NCBI GenBank assembly: GCA_002239085.1
Contig: MPNP01000002.1
Location: 1-64,000, forward strand
Length of the DNA stretch: 64,000 bases
Reading direction: 5' to 3'
Source: Rhodobacteraceae bacterium bin131
GTDB lineage: Bacteria; Pseudomonadota; Alphaproteobacteria; Rhodobacterales; Rhodobacteraceae
Shown here piece by piece: positions 26,589-35,773 of the stretch. Each line of letters opens with the position of its first letter. Positions within the stretch are counted from its first letter, which is position 1. Below the pieces are notes generated by a model. That model worked only from the letters and a program-made list of their open reading frames with translations. It made no database searches and was not told where the DNA came from. A program made the position numbers and the translations under genes.

Positions 26589-27575
26589 ATGAGTATGATA
26601 ATTAAAACGGTATTGCTCCTTGCCGCATTGGCTTTTTCAAGCAATGCTATGGCCGCGGACCAGGTTACCCTACAATTGAAATGGGTTACCCAAGCCCAAT
26701 TTGCCGGCTATTATGTTGCCAAGGACAAAGGATTTTACACGGAAGAGAATCTTGATGTTGAGATCAAACCAGGTGGACCTGATATCGCACCACCCCAAGT
26801 GTTAGCTGGTGGAGGAGCAGATGTCATTGTTGAGTGGATGGGTGCGGCACTCTCAAGTCGTGAGAAAGGATTACCTCTTGTCAACATAGCCCAACCATTC
26901 AAGTCTTCTGGAATGATGCTAACATGTCTCAAAGAGAGTGGAATCCAGTCGCCGGCTGATTTCCCCGGACGCACTTTAGGTGTTTGGTTTTTTGGAAACG
27001 AGTATCCATTTTTAAATTGGATGAACCAAATGGGAATATCGACTGATGGTGGGAGTGAAGGTGTTACTGTTCTCAAACAGGGATTCAACGTTGATCCTCT
27101 ATTGCAGCGCCAAGCTGACTGTATTTCGACCATGACCTACAATGAATATTGGCAAGTTGTTGATGCTGGAATTTCCCCCGATGAGCTCATCACCTATAAG
27201 TATGAGGATCAAGGTGTAGCCCTTTTAGAAGATGGTCTTTATGTCAATGAAAATGATCTTGATGATCCAGCCTTTGTTGATAAGATGGTTCGCTTTGTTC
27301 GTGCCTCAATGAAGGGCTGGAAATATGCTGAAGAAAATCCTGATGAGGCAGCACTGATTGTACTTGATAATGATGCCACTGGTGCCCAAACGGAAACACA
27401 TCAAAAGAGAATGATGGGTGAAATAGCAAAACTGACCGCCGGATCGAATGGAACATTAGATCCCAATGACTTTCAGCGGACTGTTGATAAACTGTTATTT
27501 GGTGGTTCCGATGCTGTCATTTCAATGCAACCCGAAGGAGCTTGGACACATTTGATCACTGATCAAGCACTATAA
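26589..27575 (+). CDS. ABC transporter substrate-binding protein, NMT1/THI5-like
   Basis: Periplasmic binding protein (328 aa) with a Sec signal ending near AMA-A (residue 23). LQLKWVTQAQFAGYYVAKDKGFY is the opening of the NMT1/THI5 family, known to bind pyrimidine moieties and related compounds. The start at 26589 has GAAAGGAAG upstream; an ATG five codons earlier lacks one. It heads the pyrimidine degradation operon, whose ATPase and permeases are the last three genes (33162-35701), so uracil, thymine, their dihydro forms or ureido acids are likely ligands. A stem-loop separates it from preT. Confidence 0.85.
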   Translation: MSMIIKTVLLLAALAFSSNAMAADQVTLQLKWVTQAQFAGYYVAKDKGFYTEENLDVEIKPGGPDIAPPQVLAGGGADVIVEWMGAALSSREKGLPLVNIAQPFKSSGMMLTCLKESGIQSPADFPGRTLGVWFFGNEYPFLNWMNQMGISTDGGSEGVTVLKQGFNVDPLLQRQADCISTMTYNEYWQVVDAGISPDELITYKYEDQGVALLEDGLYVNENDLDDPAFVDKMVRFVRASMKGWKYAEENPDEAALIVLDNDATGAQTETHQKRMMGEIAKLTAGSNGTLDPNDFQRTVDKLLFGGSDAVISMQPEGAWTHLITDQAL

Positions 27576-27587
27576 ATTATCTATAGT

Positions 27588-27617
27588 GAGATTGGGAGAA
27601 TCAATTTTCCCAATCTC
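27588..27617 (+). terminator. Intercistronic stem-loop after the binding-protein gene
   Basis: GAGATTGGGAGAA (27588-27600) pairs with TTTTCCCAATCTC (27605-27617) over 13 bp (one G-T), with a 4-nt loop. It lies between the binding-protein gene and preT, the same arrangement as at 2307-2337, and probably raises binding-protein transcript level. Confidence 0.6.
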
Positions 27618-27679
27618 GCGCTCGTTTCTGGCGTTTCAGATAGCATGCTTTTCATTAACTTATTGATAATAGGTTTGGT

Positions 27680-29023
27680 ATGACTGAATTGGAGAATTTA
27701 CCGGGACAATTTTCAGGACGGCTTTCTGATGAAGACTATGCAAAAAATTTTTCCGAACTGACTCCCCCGTTGAATGGTCATGAAGCATTAGTTGCCGCCG
27801 ACCGATGCTACTTTTGCTATGATGCTCCATGTATTACGGCTTGCCCGACAGGCATTGATATTCCCTTGTTTATCAGACAGATTGCCACTGGGGTCCCAGA
27901 AGCGGCGGCAATGACCATTTTTGACAGCAATATTCTAGGTGGAATGTGTGCACGTTCCTGCCCGACAGAGGTGCTTTGTGAAGAGGCTTGTGTACGCGAA
28001 ACTGCCGAGGGTAAACCCGTGCTGATTGGTCAATTGCAACGATACGCTACCGATATCATCTTCGCAAAGGGGCAACACCCATATCAGAGAAAACCGGAGA
28101 CGGGCAAAAGGATTGCCGTTGTTGGTTCTGGTCCTGCAGGACTAGCCTGTGCTCACCGTTTAGCCGTCTATGGTCACACGGTTGAGATATTTGAGAAAGA
28201 ACCATTTTTGGGGGGATTAAACCAAACGGGGATAGCGACGTATAAAACTGTGGATGATTTTGCCCAAAAGGAAATCGATTGGCTTCTAAAAATTGGAGGA
28301 ATTACCCCTCAAACGAGTCATTCAATTTCGACTCAGGATGAGTTGGAAACACTGTTGCTTGATTTTGATGCCGTTTTCCTAGGTGTTGGGTTGAATGGTG
28401 TCAATCAAATTACTTTAGAAAATGAAATCGTATCCAACGCAGTGGATTTTATTGAGGCCTTAAGGCTAAGCCAAGATTACTCAGAAATCCCTGTTGGTGA
28501 AGATGTCGTTGTTATTGGTGGAGGCATGACAGCCATAGATGCTGCCGTACAATCCAAGAAACTTGGTGCTCCTAATGTATCAATCGTCTATCGCCGGAGT
28601 AAAGATGAAATGAGTGCATCACATCACGAAATTGAATTGGCAGCGATCTCAGGTGTCAATATTATTACCAACGCCGTACCCGTAGTCATAGAAGAAAAAG
28701 GAAATCAGAAGCAATTAAAGATTGCCAAAACCAAAGTTGTCAATGGTCAAGTAATCCCCGAGACCAAAACTACGAATCTCCAAACGGACCATGTTCTTAT
28801 GGCCATTGGTCAAAAGCTTGACTGGAAGATTGAAGATCTAAAAACCCATAAGGGGAAAATTGATGTTGATGAATTCGGACACACGAGTATAGTCAAATTA
28901 TGGGCAGGAGGTGATTGCATTATTAGAGATGATGATTTGACAGTTACTGCTGTGGCTCAAGGACGGGATGCCGCCGAAGATATTCATAAATATTTGTCGT
29001 CATACAACCAACAACGAGGATAA
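27680..29023 (+). CDS. preT: NAD-dependent dihydropyrimidine dehydrogenase subunit PreT
   Basis: FAD/NAD(P)- and Fe-S-containing subunit (447 aa) that feeds electrons to PreA for reduction of uracil and thymine. The N-terminal GltD-like Fe-S domain carries two cysteine sets (C43, C46, C51, C55 and C90, C94, C100, C104), then FAD-binding GSGPAG (149-154) and an NAD-binding VVIGGGMTAID. It is followed 4 nt later by preA, as in Escherichia coli preTA and alphaproteobacterial pyd operons. Confidence 0.92.
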   Translation: MTELENLPGQFSGRLSDEDYAKNFSELTPPLNGHEALVAADRCYFCYDAPCITACPTGIDIPLFIRQIATGVPEAAAMTIFDSNILGGMCARSCPTEVLCEEACVRETAEGKPVLIGQLQRYATDIIFAKGQHPYQRKPETGKRIAVVGSGPAGLACAHRLAVYGHTVEIFEKEPFLGGLNQTGIATYKTVDDFAQKEIDWLLKIGGITPQTSHSISTQDELETLLLDFDAVFLGVGLNGVNQITLENEIVSNAVDFIEALRLSQDYSEIPVGEDVVVIGGGMTAIDAAVQSKKLGAPNVSIVYRRSKDEMSASHHEIELAAISGVNIITNAVPVVIEEKGNQKQLKIAKTKVVNGQVIPETKTTNLQTDHVLMAIGQKLDWKIEDLKTHKGKIDVDEFGHTSIVKLWAGGDCIIRDDDLTVTAVAQGRDAAEDIHKYLSSYNQQRG

Positions 29024-29027
29024 TCAA

Positions 29028-30335
29028 TTGAGCAATCTTCAGACCAATTTCGCTGGTATCAATTCACCGAACCCATTCTGGCTGGCCTCCGCACCACCAA
29101 CAGACAAAGAGTATAACGTTACGCGTGCCCTGAAAGATGGATGGGGTGGGGTTGTTTGGAAAACCCTCGGACTTGACCCTCATATTGTTAATGTAAATGG
29201 TCCCCGCTACGGGGCAGTTTGGGGGCGAGACCGAAGCTTGTTAGGTCTGAATAACATTGAACTGATTACTGACCGTCCGTTGGAAAAAAATTTACAAGAA
29301 ATCAAGTCCGTCAAACGTAATTTTCCTGACCGAGCTTTAGTCGTCTCTCTCATGGTCCCTTGTGAAGAAGATGCTTGGAAAAAGATTCTTCCCATGGTAG
29401 AGGACACTAATGCCGATGGCGTTGAGCTAAACTTTGGTTGCCCACACGGAATGAGCGAAAGAGGGATGGGGTCAGCCGTCGGACAGGTACCTGAGTACAT
29501 ATCAATGGTAACACGCTGGGTTAAAGACAATACACGAATGCCAGTCATCGTGAAACTCACCCCAAACATTACTGATGTCAGATACCCAGCTCGTGCGGCT
29601 CTCAATGGTGGTGCTGATGCGGTATCCCTTATCAATACGATTTCTTCAATTACCTCAGTCAATTTAGACACATTTAGTCCTGAACCTTCCATAGACGGAA
29701 AAGGAACTCATGGAGGGTATTGCGGACCAGCCGTAAAACCGATTGCCCTTAATATGGTGGCAGAAATTGCTCGTGATCAGGAAACAGCAGGATTGCCAAT
29801 TTCTGGTATCGGAGGAATCACGAATTGGCGCGATGCCGCAGAATTTATACTGCTCGGTTCTGGTTCCGTACAAGTGTGTACAGCCGCCATGACCTTTGGT
29901 TTCAAAATTATTGCCGAACTCACCTCAGGGTTGGAGCTCTGGATGGAGCAGAAAGGATTTGACCGTATTGAAGATTTTCAAGGGCGTGCTGTTGGCAACG
30001 TTACAGACTGGCAATATTTGAATCTGAACTATATAACCAAAGCTCGAATTAACCAGGATTTATGCATCAAGTGTGGGCGATGTTATGCCGTCTGCGAAGA
30101 TACGTCGCATCAAGCCATAGCAATCAACGAGGGTCGAACTTTTGAAGTCATTGATGAAGAATGTGTTGCGTGTAATTTGTGCGTCAATGTTTGTCCCGTC
30201 GATAACTGCATTACCATGGAACAGTTGCAAGAAGGTGATTATGACAAACGTACAGGCCAACCAGTCATTGATACCTACAGCAATTGGACTCAACATCCCA
30301 ACAACGTATTGGCATGTACAGAAGAGCAAGAGTAG
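29028..30335 (+). CDS. preA: NAD-dependent dihydropyrimidine dehydrogenase subunit PreA
   Basis: FMN-binding catalytic subunit (435 aa) reducing uracil/thymine to 5,6-dihydropyrimidines. The dihydroorotate-dehydrogenase-like barrel has the general base Cys138 in GCPHGMSERGMG. The C-terminus holds a two-cluster ferredoxin domain (CIKCGRC...C from residue 346; CVACNLCVNVC from about 383). The TTG start at 29028 follows a GAGGA site and gives the usual N-terminus SNLQTNFAGINSPNPFWLASAPP; an upstream ATG inside preT would add 20 extra residues. Confidence 0.92.
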   Translation: MSNLQTNFAGINSPNPFWLASAPPTDKEYNVTRALKDGWGGVVWKTLGLDPHIVNVNGPRYGAVWGRDRSLLGLNNIELITDRPLEKNLQEIKSVKRNFPDRALVVSLMVPCEEDAWKKILPMVEDTNADGVELNFGCPHGMSERGMGSAVGQVPEYISMVTRWVKDNTRMPVIVKLTPNITDVRYPARAALNGGADAVSLINTISSITSVNLDTFSPEPSIDGKGTHGGYCGPAVKPIALNMVAEIARDQETAGLPISGIGGITNWRDAAEFILLGSGSVQVCTAAMTFGFKIIAELTSGLELWMEQKGFDRIEDFQGRAVGNVTDWQYLNLNYITKARINQDLCIKCGRCYAVCEDTSHQAIAINEGRTFEVIDEECVACNLCVNVCPVDNCITMEQLQEGDYDKRTGQPVIDTYSNWTQHPNNVLACTEEQE

Positions 30336-30390
30336 CATAATCTTATTACGGATTGTTAATGATTGACCAAAGTACAATGAGGTAATTGGG

Positions 30391-31641
30391 ATGTCTTCAA
30401 AACTACATAATTTACAAATTGATTCGACGCGGCTTTGGAACTCCATCATGGAAATGGCCAAGATTGGTCCAGGTGTCGCTGGTGGAAATAATCGACAAGC
30501 ATTAACCGATGTAGATTCCGAAGGCCGCCATTTGTTTCAAAGATGGTGCGAAGAAGAGGGCTTAACCGTTGATGTTGATCAAATGGGAAACATGTTTGCC
30601 ACCCGGAAAGGAAGTGACCCAGAAGCATTGCCAGTTTATGTCGGTTCGCATCTTGATACTCAGCCTACGGGTGGAAAATACGATGGCGTCTTAGGTGTTT
30701 TGGGCGCCCTTGAGATCATTCGAACCTTAAACGAAATGAACATCCAAACTAAACATCCGATCATTGTCACTAATTGGACAAATGAAGAGGGAACCCGATT
30801 TGCACCGCCTATGCTTGCATCAGGGGTATTTGCTGGAATTCATGACCTTGAATGGGCTTACAATAGAGTGGATGCAAATGGAAAAAAATTCGGTGATGAA
30901 CTTCAACGAATTGGCTGGCAGGGAGATGAGACTGTTGGTGCAAGAAAAATGCACGCTTTTTTTGAACTTCATATTGAACAAGGACCAATCCTTGAGGCCG
31001 AAGAAAAAGATATTGGCGTAGTGACCTTTGGTCAGGGTCTATCTTGGACCCAAATTACCATTGAAGGAAAAGAATCTCATACGGGCTCAACGCCAATGCC
31101 AATGCGCCGAAACGCCGGGTTGGGAATGGCCAAAATACTTGACCTTGTCGATACAATTGCTTGGAGCCATAAGCCCGATGCAGTCGGTGCCGCCGGACAA
31201 ATAGATGTTTTTCCAAATAGTCGAAACGTAATCCCAGGAAAAGTGATCTTCACTGTTGATTTTCGATCACCTGAACTTGCTGTTATAGAGGATATGGAGG
31301 CCCGGCTAAGAGAGGGGAGTGAAAGCATCTGTAAGGAGTTGGGCTTAGAGGTTACTTTTGAAAAAATAGGTGGTTTTGACCCCGTAAAATTTGATGACAA
31401 TTGTATCCAAGCCGTTCGAAATGCTGTCAAGATATTGGGATATTCAAGTCGCGATATAATTTCGGGTGCTGGGCATGATGCGTGTTGGGTTAATCAAGTG
31501 ACTCCAACGGCCATGATTATGTGCCCTTGCGTTGATGGGCTTTCGCATAATGAAGCTGAGGAGATTTCAGTTGAATGGGCCAATAAAGGAACAAACACGC
31601 TGCTTCTGGCGGTCTTGGAAATAGCCCAAATTGTCAATTAG
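30391..31641 (+). CDS. Zn-dependent N-carbamoyl amidohydrolase (beta-ureidopropionase type)
   Basis: M20-type amidohydrolase of 416 aa. GSHLDTQPTGGKYDGVLGVL holds metal ligands, TNEEGTRF the catalytic glutamates, ELHIEQGPILE and the dimerisation lid ESHTGSTPMPMRRNAG follow, and GAGHDACW supplies a late ligand. Relatives hydrolyse N-carbamoyl-beta-alanine, N-carbamoyl-L-amino acids or allantoate. Lying between preTA and the dihydropyrimidinase, it is assigned to release beta-alanine or beta-aminoisobutyrate with CO2 and NH3. Family members are easily confused; context decides the call. Confidence 0.88.
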   Translation: MSSKLHNLQIDSTRLWNSIMEMAKIGPGVAGGNNRQALTDVDSEGRHLFQRWCEEEGLTVDVDQMGNMFATRKGSDPEALPVYVGSHLDTQPTGGKYDGVLGVLGALEIIRTLNEMNIQTKHPIIVTNWTNEEGTRFAPPMLASGVFAGIHDLEWAYNRVDANGKKFGDELQRIGWQGDETVGARKMHAFFELHIEQGPILEAEEKDIGVVTFGQGLSWTQITIEGKESHTGSTPMPMRRNAGLGMAKILDLVDTIAWSHKPDAVGAAGQIDVFPNSRNVIPGKVIFTVDFRSPELAVIEDMEARLREGSESICKELGLEVTFEKIGGFDPVKFDDNCIQAVRNAVKILGYSSRDIISGAGHDACWVNQVTPTAMIMCPCVDGLSHNEAEEISVEWANKGTNTLLLAVLEIAQIVN

Positions 31642-31677
31642 CATATTGTAGTAACTTCAAAAGTTTGGAGGTCGATA

Positions 31678-33138
31678 ATGTCAAAAGTTATAAAAAATGG
31701 CACGATTGTAACTGCTGACCGAACATTTAAAGGCGATGTTCTTATTGAGGGTGAAGTGATCAAAGCCATCGGCAATGATCTCAAAGGAACTGAATATATT
31801 GATGCCGAGGGAGCTTACGTTATCCCGGGAGGTATTGATCCGCATACACATTTGGAAATGCCGTTCATGGGGACGACCGCAGCAGAAACCTTTGAGTCTG
31901 GAACGTGGGCTGCCGCGGTCGGTGGAACGACGATGATCGTTGATTTCTGTTTGCCGGGTGCTGATGGATCAATTAAAAACGCCATCAACGAGTGGCACCG
32001 AAAGTCGCAACCCCAAATCTGTTCTGATATCGGGTATCACATGGCGATCACAGGATGGAATGAGACGATTTACAATGAGATGAAAGATGCTGTTGCAATG
32101 GGCATAAACTCGTTTAAACATTTTATGGCTTATAAGGGCGCTTTAATGGTTGAAGACGATGAAATGTTTGCTTCGTTTCAACGGTGTCGTGAGCTCGGTG
32201 CTTTGCCAATGGTGCATGCTGAGAATGGCGATGTTGTTGCAGAATTACAGAATAAATATCTTTCTGAAGGATTGGTCGGGCCTGAAGGACATGCGTATTC
32301 ACGCCCACCTGAGGTTGAAGGCGAAGCGGCCAATCGGGCAATTATGATTGCCAATGCCGTCGGTGTTCCTTTGTATATTGTTCATGTTTCATGTGAGCAA
32401 GCTCATGAAGCGATTCGTCGGGCACGGCAAAAAGGATTTCGAGTTTTTGGAGAGCCGCTGATTCAATTCTTAACCCTTGATGAAAGTGAGTACTTTTCTA
32501 AGGATTGGGATCATGCGGCTCAACGGGTAATGTCACCTCCTTTTAGAGGAAAAGAGCATCAGGACGGTTTGTGGAATGGATTGGCGGCAGGCTCGCTTCA
32601 AGTCGTGGCCACAGATCATGCAGCGTTTACGACTGAGCAAAAGCGAATGGGCAAAGATAATTTTACGTTAATTCCAAATGGGACAGGCGGGCTTGAAGAA
32701 CGTATGGGAGTCCTATGGACAGAGGGAGTTGAAAAAGGGCGATTGACTCCGAATGAATTTGTAGCCGTGACCTCAACAAATATAGCGCGCATCCTCAATA
32801 TCTTTCCCCGCAAAGGGTCCTTAGTTCCTGGAGCTGATGCAGACATTGTTGTTTGGGATCCAACTATTAGTAAAACGATCACTGCAACTACACATAAGTC
32901 AGTATTAGATTATAATGTTTTTGAAGGACATAAAATTGTTGCTCAACCTCGCTATACACTCTCAAGAGGAGAAGTTATCTGGTCCTGGGGCCAAAACTCG
33001 CAACCCAATCCTGGACGTGGTAAATTTATTCCCCGACCAGCATTTTCAGCTACGCATGAAGCCGTATCCAAATGGAAAGAACTTAACACACCACGTAAAA
33101 TTGAACGAGACCCGCTTAATATTCCTGCTGGTATCTAA
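31678..33138 (+). CDS. hydA: Dihydropyrimidinase (D-hydantoinase)
   Basis: Cyclic amidohydrolase, 486 aa, opening dihydrouracil/dihydrothymine to N-carbamoyl-beta-amino acids. The binuclear zinc site is visible: His56 and His58 in DPHTHLEM, the carboxylated Lys153 in FMAYKG, then VHAENGD, VHVSCEQA and VATDHAAF. ATG start with TTGGAGG upstream. It completes the three-step reductive pathway with preTA and the amidohydrolase. Confidence 0.92.
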   Translation: MSKVIKNGTIVTADRTFKGDVLIEGEVIKAIGNDLKGTEYIDAEGAYVIPGGIDPHTHLEMPFMGTTAAETFESGTWAAAVGGTTMIVDFCLPGADGSIKNAINEWHRKSQPQICSDIGYHMAITGWNETIYNEMKDAVAMGINSFKHFMAYKGALMVEDDEMFASFQRCRELGALPMVHAENGDVVAELQNKYLSEGLVGPEGHAYSRPPEVEGEAANRAIMIANAVGVPLYIVHVSCEQAHEAIRRARQKGFRVFGEPLIQFLTLDESEYFSKDWDHAAQRVMSPPFRGKEHQDGLWNGLAAGSLQVVATDHAAFTTEQKRMGKDNFTLIPNGTGGLEERMGVLWTEGVEKGRLTPNEFVAVTSTNIARILNIFPRKGSLVPGADADIVVWDPTISKTITATTHKSVLDYNVFEGHKIVAQPRYTLSRGEVIWSWGQNSQPNPGRGKFIPRPAFSATHEAVSKWKELNTPRKIERDPLNIPAGI

Positions 33139-33161
33139 TCATTGCAAAGTAGTTCACAATT

Positions 33162-33986
33162 ATGAATGACTTAAAGCCTTCTAGTGGTTCGCAATCACCA
33201 GTTGTAATTTCGACCCAGAATCTCGGTTTGGTATTTGAAACCGCTGATGGCCAAGTTGAAGCTCTAAAAGAAGTAAACCTTGAAATTAACAAAGGCGATT
33301 TCGTTTCTCTAATTGGTCCGTCTGGATGTGGCAAAACGACATTTTTGCGAATCGTGGCGGCGTTAGATCATCCAACGTCAGGGCACATTACGGTCAATGG
33401 ATTTTCACCTGAATTTGCTCGACTTAATCGCGCATATGGCTATGTTTTTCAAGCCGCGAGCTTGTTTCCGTGGCGAACGATCGCCAAGAATATCAAATTG
33501 CCACTAGAAATTATGGGGTATACGTCTGAAGAAATGAACAAACGGGTTGAGAAGGTTCTTGATCTTGTACATTTAAAAGGATTTGAAAACAAATTTCCTT
33601 GGCAATTATCGGGGGGCATGCAACAACGGGCTTCAATTGCACGCGCCTTGGCCTTTGACGCCGACATTTTGCTCATGGATGAACCTTTTGGAGCTCTTGA
33701 CGAAATTGTTAGAGATCATCTCAATGAGCAACTATTAGGACTATGGAATCGTACTGGGAAAACGATCGGTTTTGTTACCCACTCCATTCCTGAGGCTGTT
33801 TTCCTTTCGACTAAAATAGTGGTCATGAGTAACCGCCCTGGTCGGGTGATCAAAGTCATTGATAGCCCCTTACCTAGAGACCGCTCGCTTGAAATTAGAG
33901 ATACCCAAGAGTTCATTGAAGTAGCACAGGAAGTCCGGCAAGGACTTCGCCAAACTCAGATCCCACTCAATGAAGCTGATATTTAA
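33162..33986 (+). CDS. ABC transporter ATP-binding protein (SsuB/TauB type)
   Basis: ATPase of 274 aa: Walker A GPSGCGKTT, signature LSGGMQQR, Walker B ILLMDEPFGALD and switch His (THSIPEA). The VFQAASLFPWRT Q-loop is typical of nitrate/taurine/thiamine-precursor importers. It follows the dihydropyrimidinase by 23 nt and precedes two permeases; with the operon-heading NMT1-like protein it forms one complete importer. Confidence 0.9.
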   Translation: MNDLKPSSGSQSPVVISTQNLGLVFETADGQVEALKEVNLEINKGDFVSLIGPSGCGKTTFLRIVAALDHPTSGHITVNGFSPEFARLNRAYGYVFQAASLFPWRTIAKNIKLPLEIMGYTSEEMNKRVEKVLDLVHLKGFENKFPWQLSGGMQQRASIARALAFDADILLMDEPFGALDEIVRDHLNEQLLGLWNRTGKTIGFVTHSIPEAVFLSTKIVVMSNRPGRVIKVIDSPLPRDRSLEIRDTQEFIEVAQEVRQGLRQTQIPLNEADI

Positions 33987-34001
33987 GTTTTAGGTAACTG
34001 A

Positions 34002-34865
34002 GTGAAATCAATTATACCTATTTGTGCCGTTGCATGTGCCATCTTATTAGTCTGGTACTGCTTTACCGTGATTCTGAATTCAACTTGGACTAAGGATCAG
34101 GCAAGACGAGCTGGGGTCGAAGTCACATTTTCTGAAATTGTCAAGGATACCATAGCGCAACAGCGGCCCAAACTTCCGGCACCCCACCAAGTAATTCTGG
34201 AACTTTGGGACACGACAGTCAATAAAAAAATTACCTCCAAAAGGAGTTTGATCTATCACGGATGGATAACAATTTCAGCCACCCTCGTTGGTTTTGCCTT
34301 TGGAACGGGAATGGGGATACTGCTGGCCGTTGGTATCGTTCATATCCGCAGTATGAAATACGGTGTTATGCCTCTTTTAGTTGCAAGCCAAACTATACCT
34401 ATCTTGGCTATCGCTCCGATGATCATTGTCATTTTGTATTCAATGGGATTCGAGGGGCTAATCCCCAAAGCGATTATTTCTTCTTATCTCAGTTTTTTTC
34501 CGGTTGCAGTTGGTATGGTTGCAGGATTCCGAAGTCCAGGACAAACTGAAATGGACTTAATGCAAACGTATGCGGCGAATGAGCGACAAATATTTTGGAA
34601 ATTACAAGTGCCGACCTCATTGCCTTATCTTTTTCCTTCTTTAAAGATCGGTATTTCCGCTTCTCTGATTGGAGCGATTGTCGGCGAATTACCGACTGGT
34701 GCTGTTGCGGGACTTGGAGCGCGGCTGTTAACTGGAAGTTATTATGGTCAAACCATTCAGATTTGGTCAGCACTTTTTGCGGCGGCAATTCTCGCCGCAT
34801 CCCTAGTCGGAATCATTGGATTATGCCAAAAACTCACTTTAAGTCGATTAGGGTTTAGTCACTGA
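34002..34865 (+). CDS. ABC transporter permease (SsuC/TauC type), first
   Basis: Membrane permease, 287 aa, with an N-terminal anchor, a short periplasmic segment and a C-terminal BPD_transp_1 core. The EAA-type loop is in NERQIFWKLQVPTSLPYLFPSLKIG. GTG start. Its stop overlaps the start of the second permease (TGATG), indicating coupled translation and a heterodimeric channel. Confidence 0.87.
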   Translation: MKSIIPICAVACAILLVWYCFTVILNSTWTKDQARRAGVEVTFSEIVKDTIAQQRPKLPAPHQVILELWDTTVNKKITSKRSLIYHGWITISATLVGFAFGTGMGILLAVGIVHIRSMKYGVMPLLVASQTIPILAIAPMIIVILYSMGFEGLIPKAIISSYLSFFPVAVGMVAGFRSPGQTEMDLMQTYAANERQIFWKLQVPTSLPYLFPSLKIGISASLIGAIVGELPTGAVAGLGARLLTGSYYGQTIQIWSALFAAAILAASLVGIIGLCQKLTLSRLGFSH

Positions 34866-35701
34866 TGTTGTTATATTTGATATTTGGCTTCTGGCTAATT
34901 GCTTGGGGTGCAAATCATTACCTATCGATCCAACCGTCAACTCCAACTCGTAAGGTATTAATCCCATCCATCTTTGTACTTACAATATTGGTTATTTGGG
35001 AAGGTTTGGTCGTTCACTATAACATTCCTTTGGTTATCCTACCAGCACCAAGCGTCATCGCCACGACCTTTATTTCGATTCCCGACATCCTTTGGATTGA
35101 TTTGGTTCAAACTGTTTTCAAAGGAGCTCTCACTGGTTTCGCCATGGGGTGTGGGTCAGCCGTGCTCGTCGCTATTTTTGTTGATCGATTTGAATTCTTT
35201 AAGCGTGGACTCTTGCCCATTGGCAATTTGTTAGCTGCCTTACCTATTGTTGGTACAGCGCCAATATTTGTTATGTGGTTTGGGTTTGGTTGGCAGTCAA
35301 AAGCAGCAGTAGTTGTGGCGATGGTCTTTTTTCCTATGCTGGTTAATATGGTTCAAGGTTTAGCATCAATTGACCGAACGCAACGAGACATTATGCTAAC
35401 CTATCATGCGAATTACTGGCAGACCTTGATTAAACTCAAAATTCCGGCAGCTATGCCGTTTGCATTTAATGGACTAAAGATATGTACAACTCTGTCCCTC
35501 ATCGGTGCAATTGTTGCCGAATTTTTTGGTTCACCAACGGTAGGAATGGGATTTCGAATTTCGACTGAAGTAGGACGTTTAGCGTTTGATGTTGTATGGG
35601 CCGAAATTGTTGTGGCGGCAATTGCCGGTACGTTATTTTTTGGAATTGTTACCCTTATTGAAAGCCGGGTCAATTTCTGGCACCCATCGCAAAGACGTTG
35701 A
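34865..35701 (+). CDS. ABC transporter permease (SsuC/TauC type), second
   Basis: Permease of 278 aa with the EAA-type loop YWQTLIKLKIPAAMPFAFNGLKI and about six hydrophobic segments; an N-terminal pair of helices precedes the core. Last gene of the pyrimidine operon, convergent with the ornithine-lipid genes 73 nt away. Confidence 0.87.
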   Translation: MLLYLIFGFWLIAWGANHYLSIQPSTPTRKVLIPSIFVLTILVIWEGLVVHYNIPLVILPAPSVIATTFISIPDILWIDLVQTVFKGALTGFAMGCGSAVLVAIFVDRFEFFKRGLLPIGNLLAALPIVGTAPIFVMWFGFGWQSKAAVVVAMVFFPMLVNMVQGLASIDRTQRDIMLTYHANYWQTLIKLKIPAAMPFAFNGLKICTTLSLIGAIVAEFFGSPTVGMGFRISTEVGRLAFDVVWAEIVVAAIAGTLFFGIVTLIESRVNFWHPSQRR

Positions 35702-35773
35702 AGCAGTCATTTTTACACTCTGCGTTCCTGATTGTTTATACTTTTGTGAATGCAAAAGAGGTGAGATAAATCC

